Shown: positions 23,868-32,642 of the stretch, in pieces
Position numbering within the stretch: the stretch's first letter is position 1
Layout of the letters: every line of letters begins with the position of its first letter
Translations under genes and position numbers: made by a program
Assembly: GCA_020848435.1 (NCBI GenBank)
Contig: JADLAC010000037.1
Span: 66,551 to 108,354 of the forward strand
Reading direction: 5' to 3'
DNA: 41,804 nucleotides
From: Burkholderiales bacterium
GTDB lineage: Bacteria; Pseudomonadota; Gammaproteobacteria; Burkholderiales; WYBJ01
The notes under the pieces: generated by a model
Database searches by the model: none
Told to the model about the DNA's origin: nothing
The model's input: only the letters and a program-made list of their open reading frames with translations

Positions 23868-24686
23868 ATGCCGGAGTATTCTCTGCGCGAGGTCATCCAG
23901 CTTGCGGGACTGAGCCGCAACATCATCCTGCGGCTGGTCAAGGACCGCATCGTGACGCCGGCGCGCGCGCGCGGTCGCGAATACCGTTTCGCGTTCCAGG
24001 ATCTCATCGTGCTGCGCGCGGCACGCGCCTTGTACGCGTCGAACATCTCGCCCCGGCGCATTGCCCTGTCGCTGCGCCGATTGCGCGCGACGTTGCCGGC
24101 GTCGATTCCGCTGTCCGGGCTCAGGGTGAGCGCGCTCGGCGCCGACGTGGTGGTGCATGATGGCGGTAGCGCCTGGCAGGCGGACACGGGCCAACTGCTA
24201 CTCGACTTCGATATCCGCGCCGACGGCGCCGCCGCGGTGCTGCTCGAGCGTCCCACAGTAGCCCCGAGCGAGGCCGGGCGGTATTTCGAGCGCGCGTGCC
24301 GGATCGAAGACGAGGCTCCGGACGATGCCTGTGCGCATTACCGCCGCGCCATCGAATGCGATCCCGGCTATCTCAACGCCTACCTCAATCTGGGTTGCCT
24401 GCTGCACGAGCGCAAGCGCATGGTCGAAGCCGAGCAAGTCTACCGGGACGCCTTGGCGACGTGCGCGGACCAGGGCGTGCTCTGGTACAACCTGGGCGTG
24501 CTGCACGAGGACCTCGGCCGTATCGACGCTGCCGTGCAGTCGTATCGCGCGGCGCTCGGGCACGACCCGGAGCTTGCCGACGCGCATTTCAACGTCGCGC
24601 GTCTGTACGCGGCGCTCGGGCGAGCGCAGGACGCGCTGCGCGCCTACAACGAATACCGCCGCTTGCAGCGCGATCTCCAGCATTGA
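23868..24686 (+). CDS. MerR-like helix-turn-helix protein fused to TPR repeats
   Basis: 272 residues. Residues 3-70 resemble a MerR-type winged helix (EYSLREVIQLAGLSRNIILR, then REYRFAFQDLIVLRAARALY). A middle segment (about 75-135) has no recognised domain. Residues 135-270 hold about four tetratricopeptide repeats, with the typical AYLNLGCLLHERKRMVEAEQ and LWYNLGVLHEDLGRIDAAVQ. A DNA-binding head on a TPR tail suggests a regulator or adaptor that binds a partner protein. It follows ku by 14 bp on the same strand, so it may control or assist end joining. No effector-binding Cys or dimer helix typical of classical MerR is obvious. Confidence 0.85.
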   Translation: MPEYSLREVIQLAGLSRNIILRLVKDRIVTPARARGREYRFAFQDLIVLRAARALYASNISPRRIALSLRRLRATLPASIPLSGLRVSALGADVVVHDGGSAWQADTGQLLLDFDIRADGAAAVLLERPTVAPSEAGRYFERACRIEDEAPDDACAHYRRAIECDPGYLNAYLNLGCLLHERKRMVEAEQVYRDALATCADQGVLWYNLGVLHEDLGRIDAAVQSYRAALGHDPELADAHFNVARLYAALGRAQDALRAYNEYRRLQRDLQH

Positions 24687-25013
24687 GCGCGGTCGCGGCG
24701 CGTAGCGGCAGCGGCATCACGCTCGCGGCAGGGAAAAGCGCTTCGCGGCGCAGCGGGGATCGTCTCTTCGACCATGTGCCGTTCGAAGGCGCGATCGCGC
24801 GTGGCGAATGCCGCTCCGGAGCAGTCATTGGGCCGCCCATGCCAACGCCATGGAATGGAAAGCCCGCAGCCGCGGGGGTAGAATCTTCTTCGATCGCAAT
24901 GTGAACGCGCGTGCGAAAACGCTCAACGTCGCCTATTCACCGCGCGGGGGTCGCCGGTACGCCGGTTCTGATGCCGCTTCCCTGGTCCAAGGCGTTCTTT
25001 CTTCGCACGAGTC
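24687..25013. other. Gap without a recognised gene
   Basis: 327 bp between the MerR/TPR gene and the CDF transporter. No reading frame here resembles a protein, and I saw no repeat shared with other parts of the window. It probably holds the promoter of the transporter, but no hexamers can be assigned safely. Confidence 0.3.
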
Positions 25014-25922
25014 ATGAAGCTCGCCGCTTTCACGCCGCGGCAGATGGCTTGGCTGTCTATCGCCACGTCGATCGCCACCTTGGGGCTGAAGTTCGGCGCG
25101 TACTTCATGACCGGCTCGATCAGCCTGCTGTCCGATGCCCTGGAGGCGTTCATCAATCTCGCCGCCGGCCTGATCGCACTGGCGGCGCTGTCGATCGCGG
25201 CCCGCCCGGCGGACAGCGGCCACAGCTACGGTCATGACAAGGCGGAGTATTTCGCCAGCGGCGCCGAGGGCATCCTCATTCTGGGCGCCGCCGCATCGAT
25301 CGGCTACGGCGCGGCTCAGCGCTTGATCCAGCCCATGCCCTTGACCCAGCTCGGGGCGGGCTTGATCGTCTCGCTGCTGGCGGCCGCGGCCAACTATGCC
25401 ACCGCGCGGGTCATGGCGAGCGTGGCGGAGCGCCACGACAGCATCACCATCGAGGCGGACGCGAAACACCTGATGACCGACGTGTGGACCTCGCTCGTGG
25501 TCGTCGCGGGGCTGTCGGTCGTCATGCTGGCGCCGGGCTGGTACGTGCTCGATCCGATCATGGCGATCGGCGTCGCGCTGCACATCGTGTATACGGGGGT
25601 CGATCTGCTGCGCCGCTCCGCGCGCGGCTTGATGGATGCATCGCTGCCCGCCGCAGAGGTCGCGCGCATCGATGGCGTGGTTCGCGCCGGCATGCCGGCC
25701 GGGGTGAGCTACCGGGGATTGCGCACCCGTAAGGCCGGCTCGCGGCGCTTCGTCGAATTCAGCCTGCTGGTGCCGGGCGCTTGTCGCGTGAGCGAAGCCC
25801 ACGACCTGTGCGATCGCATCGAGCGTGATCTCGAAGGCGCTTTGAGCAATGCCTCGGTCACCATACACGTGGAACCGCTGGAGCCCCGCGCGGCGGCAGC
25901 GCCATCGCAGGCTGCGCAGTGA
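25014..25922 (+). CDS. Cation diffusion facilitator (CDF) family metal transporter
   Basis: 302 residues with about six membrane helices in the first 205 and a cytoplasmic ferredoxin-like domain at 210-290. Metal-site motifs of the family are visible: SLLSDALEAFINL in helix 2, HSYGHDKAEYFASG in the loop before helix 3, and DAKHLMTDVWTSLVVV in helix 5 with the His-x-x-x-Asp pair. The helix-2 site reads D-A-L-E, where FieF-type proteins usually have a second Asp. Such proteins export Zn, Fe or related divalent ions using proton exchange at the inner membrane. No metal regulator is adjacent. It is separated from its neighbours and may be monocistronic. Confidence 0.92.
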   Translation: MKLAAFTPRQMAWLSIATSIATLGLKFGAYFMTGSISLLSDALEAFINLAAGLIALAALSIAARPADSGHSYGHDKAEYFASGAEGILILGAAASIGYGAAQRLIQPMPLTQLGAGLIVSLLAAAANYATARVMASVAERHDSITIEADAKHLMTDVWTSLVVVAGLSVVMLAPGWYVLDPIMAIGVALHIVYTGVDLLRRSARGLMDASLPAAEVARIDGVVRAGMPAGVSYRGLRTRKAGSRRFVEFSLLVPGACRVSEAHDLCDRIERDLEGALSNASVTIHVEPLEPRAAAAPSQAAQ

Positions 25923-25980
25923 GAATCGAGTGGCTTTCTGATACGCTTCACGGTCTACTGCAACCAGCGAGGCTACAACC

Positions 25981-26403
25981 ATGGCCAACAGACCCGAAGA
26001 GCGCTTGGCCGAGCCCAAGATGGACCCGGCTGCGCTCTATCTCGAAGAAGTCTTCACCGATCGGCGCGTCGGCACGATCCGGCGCCTTACGCCGGTAACC
26101 GGGCAGGGTGCGCCCGACACCACCCGTACGATCTCGTACATCGGCGAGACGCAAGTGATGACTTCGGTGGGCGCGCTGCCGATCACGTTCGAAATCGAAG
26201 CCAAGAGCTTGGCGGAAGCGGCCACCAAGTTCGGTCCCGAAGCAAAGGATGCGATCGAGCGCACGGTGCGCGATCTGCAGGAGATGCGCCGGCAAGCCGC
26301 CTCGTCGATCGTCGTGCCACAAGGCGGCATGGGCGGGCTCGGCGGCGGCATGGGCGGGCTCGGCGGAGGCATGCCGGGCGGTGGCAAGATCCAGATGCCC
26401 TGA
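25981..26403 (+). CDS. Small glycine-rich-tailed protein of unknown function
   Basis: 140 residues beginning MANRPEERLAEPKMDPAALY. I do not recognise a named family. Residues 15-100 are a mixed charged region (ALYLEEVFTDRRVGTIRRLT, then ITFEIEAKSLAEAATKFGPE) that ends with a predicted helix. Residues 112-135 are two to three tandem GGMGGLGG-type repeats, followed by KIQMP. The DNA of the repeat part is correspondingly repetitive. There is no signal peptide or membrane segment. Codon use matches its neighbours, and an AGCGAGG sequence precedes the ATG, so it is likely a real gene. It is 58 bp behind the CDF gene. Confidence 0.7.
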   Translation: MANRPEERLAEPKMDPAALYLEEVFTDRRVGTIRRLTPVTGQGAPDTTRTISYIGETQVMTSVGALPITFEIEAKSLAEAATKFGPEAKDAIERTVRDLQEMRRQAASSIVVPQGGMGGLGGGMGGLGGGMPGGGKIQMP

Positions 26404-26415
26404 ATAGCTTGGGGC

Positions 26416-26626
26416 CAGGTCTTGCACGTTTCACGTTCGTGCACTTGGGAGACCTGACCGGTTGTGTGCGCTGCGACGTGGGAGATCCGACCACACAACC
26501 GATGACCGGCGCAGGCGGGGCGACCATGTGTGCAGCGCGAGCTCGTCTTCGAACATGCGCACGTTGCAGCGGACGTGCGCGGTGCAGTTGCCGCCTAAGC
26601 AGGTAATCGTGCAACGTGCAAGACCT
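26416..26626. repeat. Inverted-repeat element built from the GGTCTTGCACG repeat
   Basis: CAGGTCTTGCACGTT at 26416-26430 is matched by its inverse AACGTGCAAGACCT at 26613-26626, a 14-bp perfect pair about 180 bp apart. Inside, CGGTTGTGTG (26459-26468) and CACACAACCG (26492-26501) form a 10-bp perfect inverted repeat with a 23-nt loop. No gene was found in 26404-26709. The ends are the same sequence as the REP-like copies at 16634-16788 and 39349, so this may be a mobile non-coding unit. A role as a transcription terminator after the gene ending at 26403 is possible, but the hairpin has no U-tract. Confidence 0.65.
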
Positions 26627-26709
26627 TGTGATCCGGCGAGGACGCGCATGCACGGCCCTGATGCTCGCCACCTGACCCAGCGCACACATCAATAGATCGG
26701 AGTGGGCGA

Positions 26710-29004
26710 ATGGACCAGCCGCGCGAGCCGTTTCAGCTCGAAGAAGCGACCATCGAGCAACTGCATCGCGCCATCGGCTCGGGCGAGATCACCTGTGTCG
26801 AGATCGTGCGCCGTTATCTCGCCCGTGCTCGGGCTTACAACGGCGTGCCGAGTCTGCTCGTTACCGAGGACGGCAACCCGGTTCCGCCGGCACTTGGCGC
26901 AGTGCGCGCCGGCGCACCGATGCGTTTTCCCGTGGAGACGGTGAAAGCAGCCACGCTGCTGCCCGATCTCGACCGCTATGTCGGAGCCCCGCTCGAATTC
27001 GGCCGCATGGAGCCGACCGCATCCGATCCTTCGGTGCAGCAGCAGTACGGGATGATCGTCGGCAAGCCCGATGCCGGAGCGCTCAACGCGCTGGCGACGC
27101 TCAACATCCGCGGCGAGCGTTCGGTGACATGCCGGGGGGAGTTCGACCGCCATCCCGACCTCGGCCCGCTGCCCGCGGGTGCACCGCCGGTGTGCGAGCA
27201 GTTTCGCCGTTACCCCGATGCGCTCGAGCAGGCCGCGGCGCTCGATGCGCGCTATGGCCGCAATCCGCCTCTCGACCGCCTGCCCCTGTACGGCGTCGTC
27301 GTCTCGCTCAAGGATCCATTCGATACCAAGGACATGCGCACGACCGGCGGCGGCGACGCAGCGTACGACATCGACTTTCCGGCGCGCGATCATGCGTTGG
27401 TCGACCAGTTGCGCAAGAAAGGCGCGATCGTTTACGCCAAGGCGGTCAACACCGAGTACAACGGGCGCGCCGGCAATCCGGGCGGGCGGCACCATCCGCG
27501 CAAGGTGTTGCCGTCGGTGCTCGGTTATCAGCGCGCGAGCTGGGGCGGCAATCCGTCCAACGTCTACGACACCTCGCGGGCGGCTTCGCTCGGGTCGAGC
27601 TCCGGATCGGGGGTGTCGGTGAGCGCGAATCTGGTCATGGTGAGCCTCGGCGAAGAGACGCGCGCGTCCTGCCGCGGTCCGGCCAATCACAACGCGTGTG
27701 CATTGATCCTGCCGCACAAGGCGCTGCTCGGTTTCGACGGCGGCGCGCTCGGCGCCGACATCTATTGCGACCGCAGCGGCATTCTTGCGCGCACGCTGGC
27801 CGACTGCGCGCAAGTGCTCGATGCGCTGAAGGATCCGGTGAACGGCTACTACGATGCGCGCGATCCGTATACGACCGTGCCGCGCTCGGCGGTGCTCGAC
27901 AGCGGATATGCCGTGCATGCCAAGCCCTTGGCGTCGCTCCGGGGGATGCGTATCGGCATCGTGCGCGAGTCGATGTTGAACCCCGCTGTCAGGGCGGTGG
28001 AGCCGATCGTCACCGCGGCTTCGCGCGAGATCAAGGCGGTGCTCGGCACACGTCTCGGCGCGACGCTGGTGGAATCGTCGCACCGCCTGTGGCAGCGTGA
28101 CCCCGAGGTCGAGCCGATGACGGTCGACTTCCGCCGTGCGCTGGCGCGGCTCGTCCCGGTCTTCATGCCCGACATCCTGTTCCGGCTCACCCCGAGCGGT
28201 GACCCGCTGTTTCCGGAAGTCGCGGCCGCGATCGCTCCGACCGAGTTCGCGCCTGGTAAGGTGTTCGGCGCCGGCTCGATGCAGCCGATCGACTACTGTG
28301 TCGCGCTCGCCGATGAACTGGTCGCGCCGCCCGCGGGTCTCGACATCGCCACCGTCCAGCAACAGGAGCTTGCGCCGACCTTCCGCTATCACGTCAAGCA
28401 GTATCTGTCGCGTCGCGCCGCCGATTGGAGCGCGCTCGGCTACAGCGAGACCTTGGTCGACTGGCCGAGTCTCAATGCGCGCTCGAAGTTCTGGGGCGAC
28501 GATGCTCGGGCGGCATTCCGCAATTGGGAAGAGATCGTCGATCCGCGCAATCCCCTAGGCGCTCGGCAAGGCGTCAACGAGCGCATCATGCTGCGCGAGC
28601 TGCTGCGGCGCGTGGACATGATGGTCATGCTGGAGAACCGGCTCGACGTGCTGGTGCGGCTGCATACGCCGCTGCCGCCGGCGAAGATCGGCGGTCCCGA
28701 GGTGCCGGGGCCGATCGGCGAGCTGCGCAACGAATCGCAATACGGCCCGAACGCCGGCCTCACCGAGGTGCTCGTCCCGGCGGGATACGTGCAGGTCGCG
28801 TACGATCCGAAGTTCGCATTGAGCGCGGATGCAATGCGCTACATCGGCGTCGAAGCCGATGAGCCGACGCGATTGGCCGATCCCGGCTTGCCGTTCTCGC
28901 TGGTGTTCCGCGCCGAGCCCGGCAGGGAGGACGTGCTGTTGCGCGTGGCAGCCACCTACGAGCATGCTTCGCGGCGCCGCGTTGCGCCTCCCGGCTTTCC
29001 CTGA
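26710..29004 (+). CDS. Amidase signature family protein, long divergent form
   Basis: 764 residues, far longer than the usual 450-550. The amidase core keeps the Ser-cisSer-Lys triad: Lys201 in VVVSLKDPFDTKDMRTTGGG, Ser296 in SLGSSSGSG, and Ser320 in EETRASCRGPA, with the Ser296-Ser320 spacing of 24 residues seen in characterised enzymes. The Gly-Gly oxyanion segment that normally precedes the nucleophile (T-G-G-S-I-R) is T-R-A-S-C-R here. Extra material lies before the Lys (about 50-190), and a long C-terminal part (about 450-764) has no assigned function. There is no signal peptide. It may hydrolyse an amide or urea-type compound or have lost activity. It stands alone on the plus strand. 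Confidence 0.85.
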   Translation: MDQPREPFQLEEATIEQLHRAIGSGEITCVEIVRRYLARARAYNGVPSLLVTEDGNPVPPALGAVRAGAPMRFPVETVKAATLLPDLDRYVGAPLEFGRMEPTASDPSVQQQYGMIVGKPDAGALNALATLNIRGERSVTCRGEFDRHPDLGPLPAGAPPVCEQFRRYPDALEQAAALDARYGRNPPLDRLPLYGVVVSLKDPFDTKDMRTTGGGDAAYDIDFPARDHALVDQLRKKGAIVYAKAVNTEYNGRAGNPGGRHHPRKVLPSVLGYQRASWGGNPSNVYDTSRAASLGSSSGSGVSVSANLVMVSLGEETRASCRGPANHNACALILPHKALLGFDGGALGADIYCDRSGILARTLADCAQVLDALKDPVNGYYDARDPYTTVPRSAVLDSGYAVHAKPLASLRGMRIGIVRESMLNPAVRAVEPIVTAASREIKAVLGTRLGATLVESSHRLWQRDPEVEPMTVDFRRALARLVPVFMPDILFRLTPSGDPLFPEVAAAIAPTEFAPGKVFGAGSMQPIDYCVALADELVAPPAGLDIATVQQQELAPTFRYHVKQYLSRRAADWSALGYSETLVDWPSLNARSKFWGDDARAAFRNWEEIVDPRNPLGARQGVNERIMLRELLRRVDMMVMLENRLDVLVRLHTPLPPAKIGGPEVPGPIGELRNESQYGPNAGLTEVLVPAGYVQVAYDPKFALSADAMRYIGVEADEPTRLADPGLPFSLVFRAEPGREDVLLRVAATYEHASRRRVAPPGFP

Positions 29005-29128
29005 TGGGATGGCGCCGGCCGGCAGCCGCCGATGCGACCCATGGCCAGGGTGGACCGAGCATCGGCGCCGGTGTGGTCGATTCGCGGCGTCGCTGGCTCG
29101 CGATGCGCGACATCCCGGCTCGGGCGAT

Positions 29129-30520
29129 TTACAAGTGAAGAAGCAACGGCTCGAGCGTCGGAGTCCGCTCGCAGTCATGAACGAGCGCGGCGAAAGCCAT
29201 CGACTTCGCTTCGCTCCAGCCGGCGAGCGCGGTAAGACGCTTGAACTTCTCGATCTGCATGGATTCGGCCATCGGCGTTTCAGGCTCGCCGAGGGGGTAG
29301 TCGACGCGCCGGCTCGAGCGCTCGCCGCTCTTCAATTCGACCTCGACGATGGACGACCACTGATCGGGGAAGTTGCGATCCAATTCGGCGTCGGCGATGA
29401 CCGTGACTGTGCGCATGATCTCGCGGATCTCGGGCGCATCGCGATACTCGAGTGGATGGGTCTTGTCGAGCAGATTCCACAATCCCTCCCGGCCGTGCAA
29501 CAGCGCTACGGCAAGATTGAACTGCGCCGAGAAGCGGGTACCCTGGAGCCCTTTGTCACCCTCCCATGGCAGGGGATCGTTCACCAGCGCGGCGCCGGTG
29601 CTCAGAATTCGCGCCGTTATGTGCCTGACATCGCGCGCGCCGAAGCGGGCATCGTTGCGCAGCGCGAGTAACGCATCGATGCTCGCATGGATGTAGCGGC
29701 AGGCCGAATACGGCTTTTGAGCGATCTCCAGCGTCTTCCACGCTTGTCCGAGGCCGGCGGTCAGTCGCTCCGGACGATTGTTGGCGCTGCCGTACAGAGC
29801 CAGGAAGCCGCGCGGGTTCTCGAGGACATCCGTAGGTCCCGTAAATCCCTCGCGCGCCAGCAGCGCCGCGATCACGCCGGACTTCGCGGCCTGTCCGCAA
29901 TTGAAGTCCTTGGTCATCGCGCGCTCGCTGAGATGGGCAAAATTACCCGCGGCCTGGGCGCCCGCCGTTCCCAATGCCCACGCCATCGCTTCAGGGTCGA
30001 GGCCGAGCAGGCGCCCGGCGGTGGCAGCCGCGCCGAAGGCCATCATCGTGCCGCTGGTATGCCATCCTCGACGGTAGTGGTCCGGCATCACCGCTTCCCC
30101 GACCCGGATACCGGTTTCGTAGCCCGCGATGGCCGCGGTCAGCAGCTCCTCGCCGGAAAGCCCATCTTTTTCCGCCAACGCAAGTCCGGCCGCCCATATG
30201 CTATCGCCAGGGTGCGACATGGTGCCGCGATGCGTATCGTCGAGCTCCGCCATGTGTCCCATGGCACCGTTGACCAGCGCCGCCCACGGGCTCGCAACCG
30301 CCAGATCGCTGCCGATGATGCGCGATTCGGCCGGGCCACCGACCGACTTGGCGAAACGTATGAGTCGTCGTGCCGGGTCCTCTCCGGCAGCCGACAGCGT
30401 GTGGCCAACGTAATCCAACAACAGCTCTTTTGCCCGAATGACGACACCTGCGGGTACGGTCGCGAGGCGCAAGGTCGAGGCGAAGTGAGCGAGCCGGCGA
30501 GTCGGGGAGCTATCGGTCAT
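29129..30520 (-). CDS. MmgE/PrpD family protein
   Basis: 463 residues, full length for the family. Typical features are RAKELLLDYVGHTLSAAGED at the start, NGAMGHMAELDDTHRGTMSH followed by PGDSIWAAGLALAEKDGLSG (the D-D-T-H then H-P-G region), GTAGAQAAGNF, and KPYSACRYIHASIDALLAL with the conserved P-Y-x-x-C-R. Relatives act as 2-methylcitrate dehydratase, cis-aconitate decarboxylase or related lyases; most are uncharacterised. It faces away from the SBP gene at 30885 and is separated from it by 364 bp. Substrate unknown. Confidence 0.9.
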   Translation of the reverse strand: MTDSSPTRRLAHFASTLRLATVPAGVVIRAKELLLDYVGHTLSAAGEDPARRLIRFAKSVGGPAESRIIGSDLAVASPWAALVNGAMGHMAELDDTHRGTMSHPGDSIWAAGLALAEKDGLSGEELLTAAIAGYETGIRVGEAVMPDHYRRGWHTSGTMMAFGAAATAGRLLGLDPEAMAWALGTAGAQAAGNFAHLSERAMTKDFNCGQAAKSGVIAALLAREGFTGPTDVLENPRGFLALYGSANNRPERLTAGLGQAWKTLEIAQKPYSACRYIHASIDALLALRNDARFGARDVRHITARILSTGAALVNDPLPWEGDKGLQGTRFSAQFNLAVALLHGREGLWNLLDKTHPLEYRDAPEIREIMRTVTVIADAELDRNFPDQWSSIVEVELKSGERSSRRVDYPLGEPETPMAESMQIEKFKRLTALAGWSEAKSMAFAALVHDCERTPTLEPLLLHL

Positions 30521-30884
30521 GAATCACCTACGTAACTCTGGGCTCGATGATTCGCACGGCAAGTGCGGTCGCGCCGGCAGTTGACGCGCACTCGAGCATC
30601 CCCAGTATGTACGAAAATCGCGACCTGGTGTGTGGCGATGTCAACCCGGCCTCCGCGCGAGACACGATGGAGCTCGCCAACTCGCTGCCGCCATGGCGGC
30701 AGAACGCTTCTCGATGATGGCGCCCGGGTATTGAGCGGGTGGCGCAGCCGCTGCCTGCGCGTTGTCCTCGTAGCGGATGTGCAGTAACTGCGAACGCCGG
30801 TCCAATGCCTGACCATGTCTTGCCGGCGCTAGGGCGATGCGGCAGACTCACTGACTTTCGCACGAGTCGTAGGCACAAGCGACC
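30521..30884. other. Divergent gap, probable promoter region
   Basis: 364 bp between the divergent MmgE/PrpD (minus) and SBP (plus) genes. It should hold promoters for both. Short frames are present on both strands, but none gives a recognisable protein, and no shared repeat was seen. Confidence 0.35.
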
Positions 30885-31859
30885 ATGAACAGGCTGGTTA
30901 CGTGCGCCGGCATGCTGACCGCGCTTTTCTGGCTGGAGGGTTTCGCGGCCGCCGCCGAAACTTATCCGTCCCGGCCGGTGCGTCTCATCATCCCGTACTC
31001 GCCGGGCGGCGCGGCCGATGTGCCGGGGCGCATCGTCGCACAGAAGCTGTCCGAGATCCTTGGCCAGCAAGTCGTGGTCGACAATCGACCCGGTGTGGGC
31101 GGGCTCCTCGGCGCCGAGCTTGCGGCGCAGGCAGCACCCGACGGCTACACCTTGCTGCTGATCGCCAACACGCACTACGTCTCGTCCGCGCTGCGCTCGA
31201 AGCTTGCGTTTCACCCCATCGACGATTTCACGCACATCAGCGCCTGGCTGAGCGCACCCAGCGTGCTGGCGGTGCATCCGAGCCTGGAAGCCAAGACGCT
31301 GAAGGAGCTGATCGCGCTGGCAAAGGCCGCGCCAGGCAAGATCGACTTCGCGTCTTCGGGAAACGGCAGCACGCAGCATCTGCTCGGGGCATTGCTCATG
31401 CGCATGGGCGGGTTCCAGCTGACGCACATCCCCTACAAGGGCAGCGGCCCCGCGATGGCGGATCTGATCGGCGGGCAAGTGAAGGTCGGATTCCCCGGCA
31501 TTGCGCTCGCTTTGTCGCACCTGAAGGCGGGCAAGCTGCGCGCACTGGCGGTGTCGAGCGCCAAGCGCTCTACCGAGTTGCCGGATCTTCCGACCATCGC
31601 CGAAGCCGGCGTGCCGGGCTACGATGCGACCCAGTGGCTGGGATTCGCCGGACCGAAACGGCTGCCGGGCGCCGTGGTCACGCGCATCGTCGAGGCAACC
31701 CGCACGGCGGCGCGCAATCCCGATGTCATCAAGGCGTTGCGCGGCGCGGGCGGGCAAGTTTATCTGAGCGCATCGCCTCAGGAATTTCTTGCCTTCTCGC
31801 ACGAAGAGCAGGCCAAGTGGGCGCGCGTGGTCAAGGACAGTGGCGCGCAGGTCAACTGA
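30885..31859 (+). CDS. Bug/TctC-type tripartite tricarboxylate transporter substrate-binding protein
   Basis: 324 residues with a signal peptide (about 1-24, ..GFAAAAETYPS). The family segments are YPSRPVRLIIPYSPGGAADV, VVVDNRPGVGGLLGAELAAQ, AAPDGYTLLLIANTHYV and THIPYKGSGPAMADLIGGQV. It binds an unknown carboxylate in the periplasm. It is followed after 58 bp by three consecutive HpcH/CitE-like genes on the same strand, which suggests that its ligand may feed CoA-thioester cleavage chemistry. No TctA/TctB permease is encoded in the window. Confidence 0.95.
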   Translation: MNRLVTCAGMLTALFWLEGFAAAAETYPSRPVRLIIPYSPGGAADVPGRIVAQKLSEILGQQVVVDNRPGVGGLLGAELAAQAAPDGYTLLLIANTHYVSSALRSKLAFHPIDDFTHISAWLSAPSVLAVHPSLEAKTLKELIALAKAAPGKIDFASSGNGSTQHLLGALLMRMGGFQLTHIPYKGSGPAMADLIGGQVKVGFPGIALALSHLKAGKLRALAVSSAKRSTELPDLPTIAEAGVPGYDATQWLGFAGPKRLPGAVVTRIVEATRTAARNPDVIKALRGAGGQVYLSASPQEFLAFSHEEQAKWARVVKDSGAQVN

Positions 31860-31917
31860 GCACGGTAACGCCTTCGACCAACGGGCTGGCGCAGCGCGCG
31901 TGCAAGGGAAGAGCATA

Positions 31918-32640
31918 ATGAATCAGCAACGGCGCTCCTGGCTGCTCACGCCGCTCTCGCGGCCACGCGAGGTCGAGGATGCGGCGCGTTGCGGTGCCGA
32001 TGTCGTCGTGCTCGACCTGGTCGAGCTGGTACGCGAGGAAGAAAAGCATGCCGCTCGGCTCGGCGTCGCGGCGGCGATCGGGACCGCGCAGGCCGCGGGA
32101 GCGGAAGCCTTCGTGATGATCGATCCGCTGCTCGCATACGCCGATCTGCATGCTTGCGTCTGGCCGGGTCTCGCGGGCGTCGTGATCGCGCGGGCGCAAA
32201 CGCCCAGCCAGGTCGAAGAGATCGCCGCGCTGCTCGGCGAGCTCGAGGGCAGCCGAGGTATCCTGCCCGGCAGCCTCGAAATCGCGGCTGCGCTGGAGAC
32301 GGCGGCCGGCAATCAGGCTGCGTACGAAATCGCCCGAGCGAGCCCGCGCGTGCGCACGCTCACCCTGGGTCGGGCGGACCTCGTGATGGACCTGCGGCCG
32401 GAGCCTTGCGGGGAGATCCACCTCCTGCCCTATCTCATGCAGCGCCTGGTGATCGTTGCCGGGGCTGCCGGCGCGACGCCGATCGGCGCCTGGTGGCGCT
32501 CGCCGGACCGCGGCTTGCTCGCCACGCCGCAGAACACCGGCGCCGCAGCCCGCCGCGGCCGCGCGATCGGCTTCAAGGGCGCCATGTGTTTGCGTGCGAA
32601 TCAAGTCGACGCGCTCAATTGCGCTTACGCGAGGAGCTAG
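31918..32640 (+). CDS. HpcH/HpaI/CitE-like aldolase/lyase, short divergent form
   Basis: 240 residues from the ATG at 31918 (AAGGGAAGAG upstream), shorter than the roughly 290-320 of typical CitE-like proteins. The TIM-barrel start has DVVVLDLVELVREEEKHAAR where the family normally reads D-L-E-D-S-V. The metal-binding pair is kept: Glu in GSLEIAAALETAAG and Asp in TLGRADLVMDL. Relatives cleave citryl-, malyl- or methylmalyl-CoA or act on dicarboxylates. The protein lacks part of the C-terminal region compared with its two neighbours. It is the first of three tandem paralogue-like genes; the stop is 2 bp from the next ATG. Activity is uncertain. Confidence 0.8.
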   Translation: MNQQRRSWLLTPLSRPREVEDAARCGADVVVLDLVELVREEEKHAARLGVAAAIGTAQAAGAEAFVMIDPLLAYADLHACVWPGLAGVVIARAQTPSQVEEIAALLGELEGSRGILPGSLEIAAALETAAGNQAAYEIARASPRVRTLTLGRADLVMDLRPEPCGEIHLLPYLMQRLVIVAGAAGATPIGAWWRSPDRGLLATPQNTGAAARRGRAIGFKGAMCLRANQVDALNCAYARS

Positions 32641-32642
32641 CC

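Noticed and set aside
26459..26501. Rho-independent terminator after the glycine-rich protein
   Set aside because: The hairpin lies over 50 bp from the stop, has a 23-nt loop and no T-tract.
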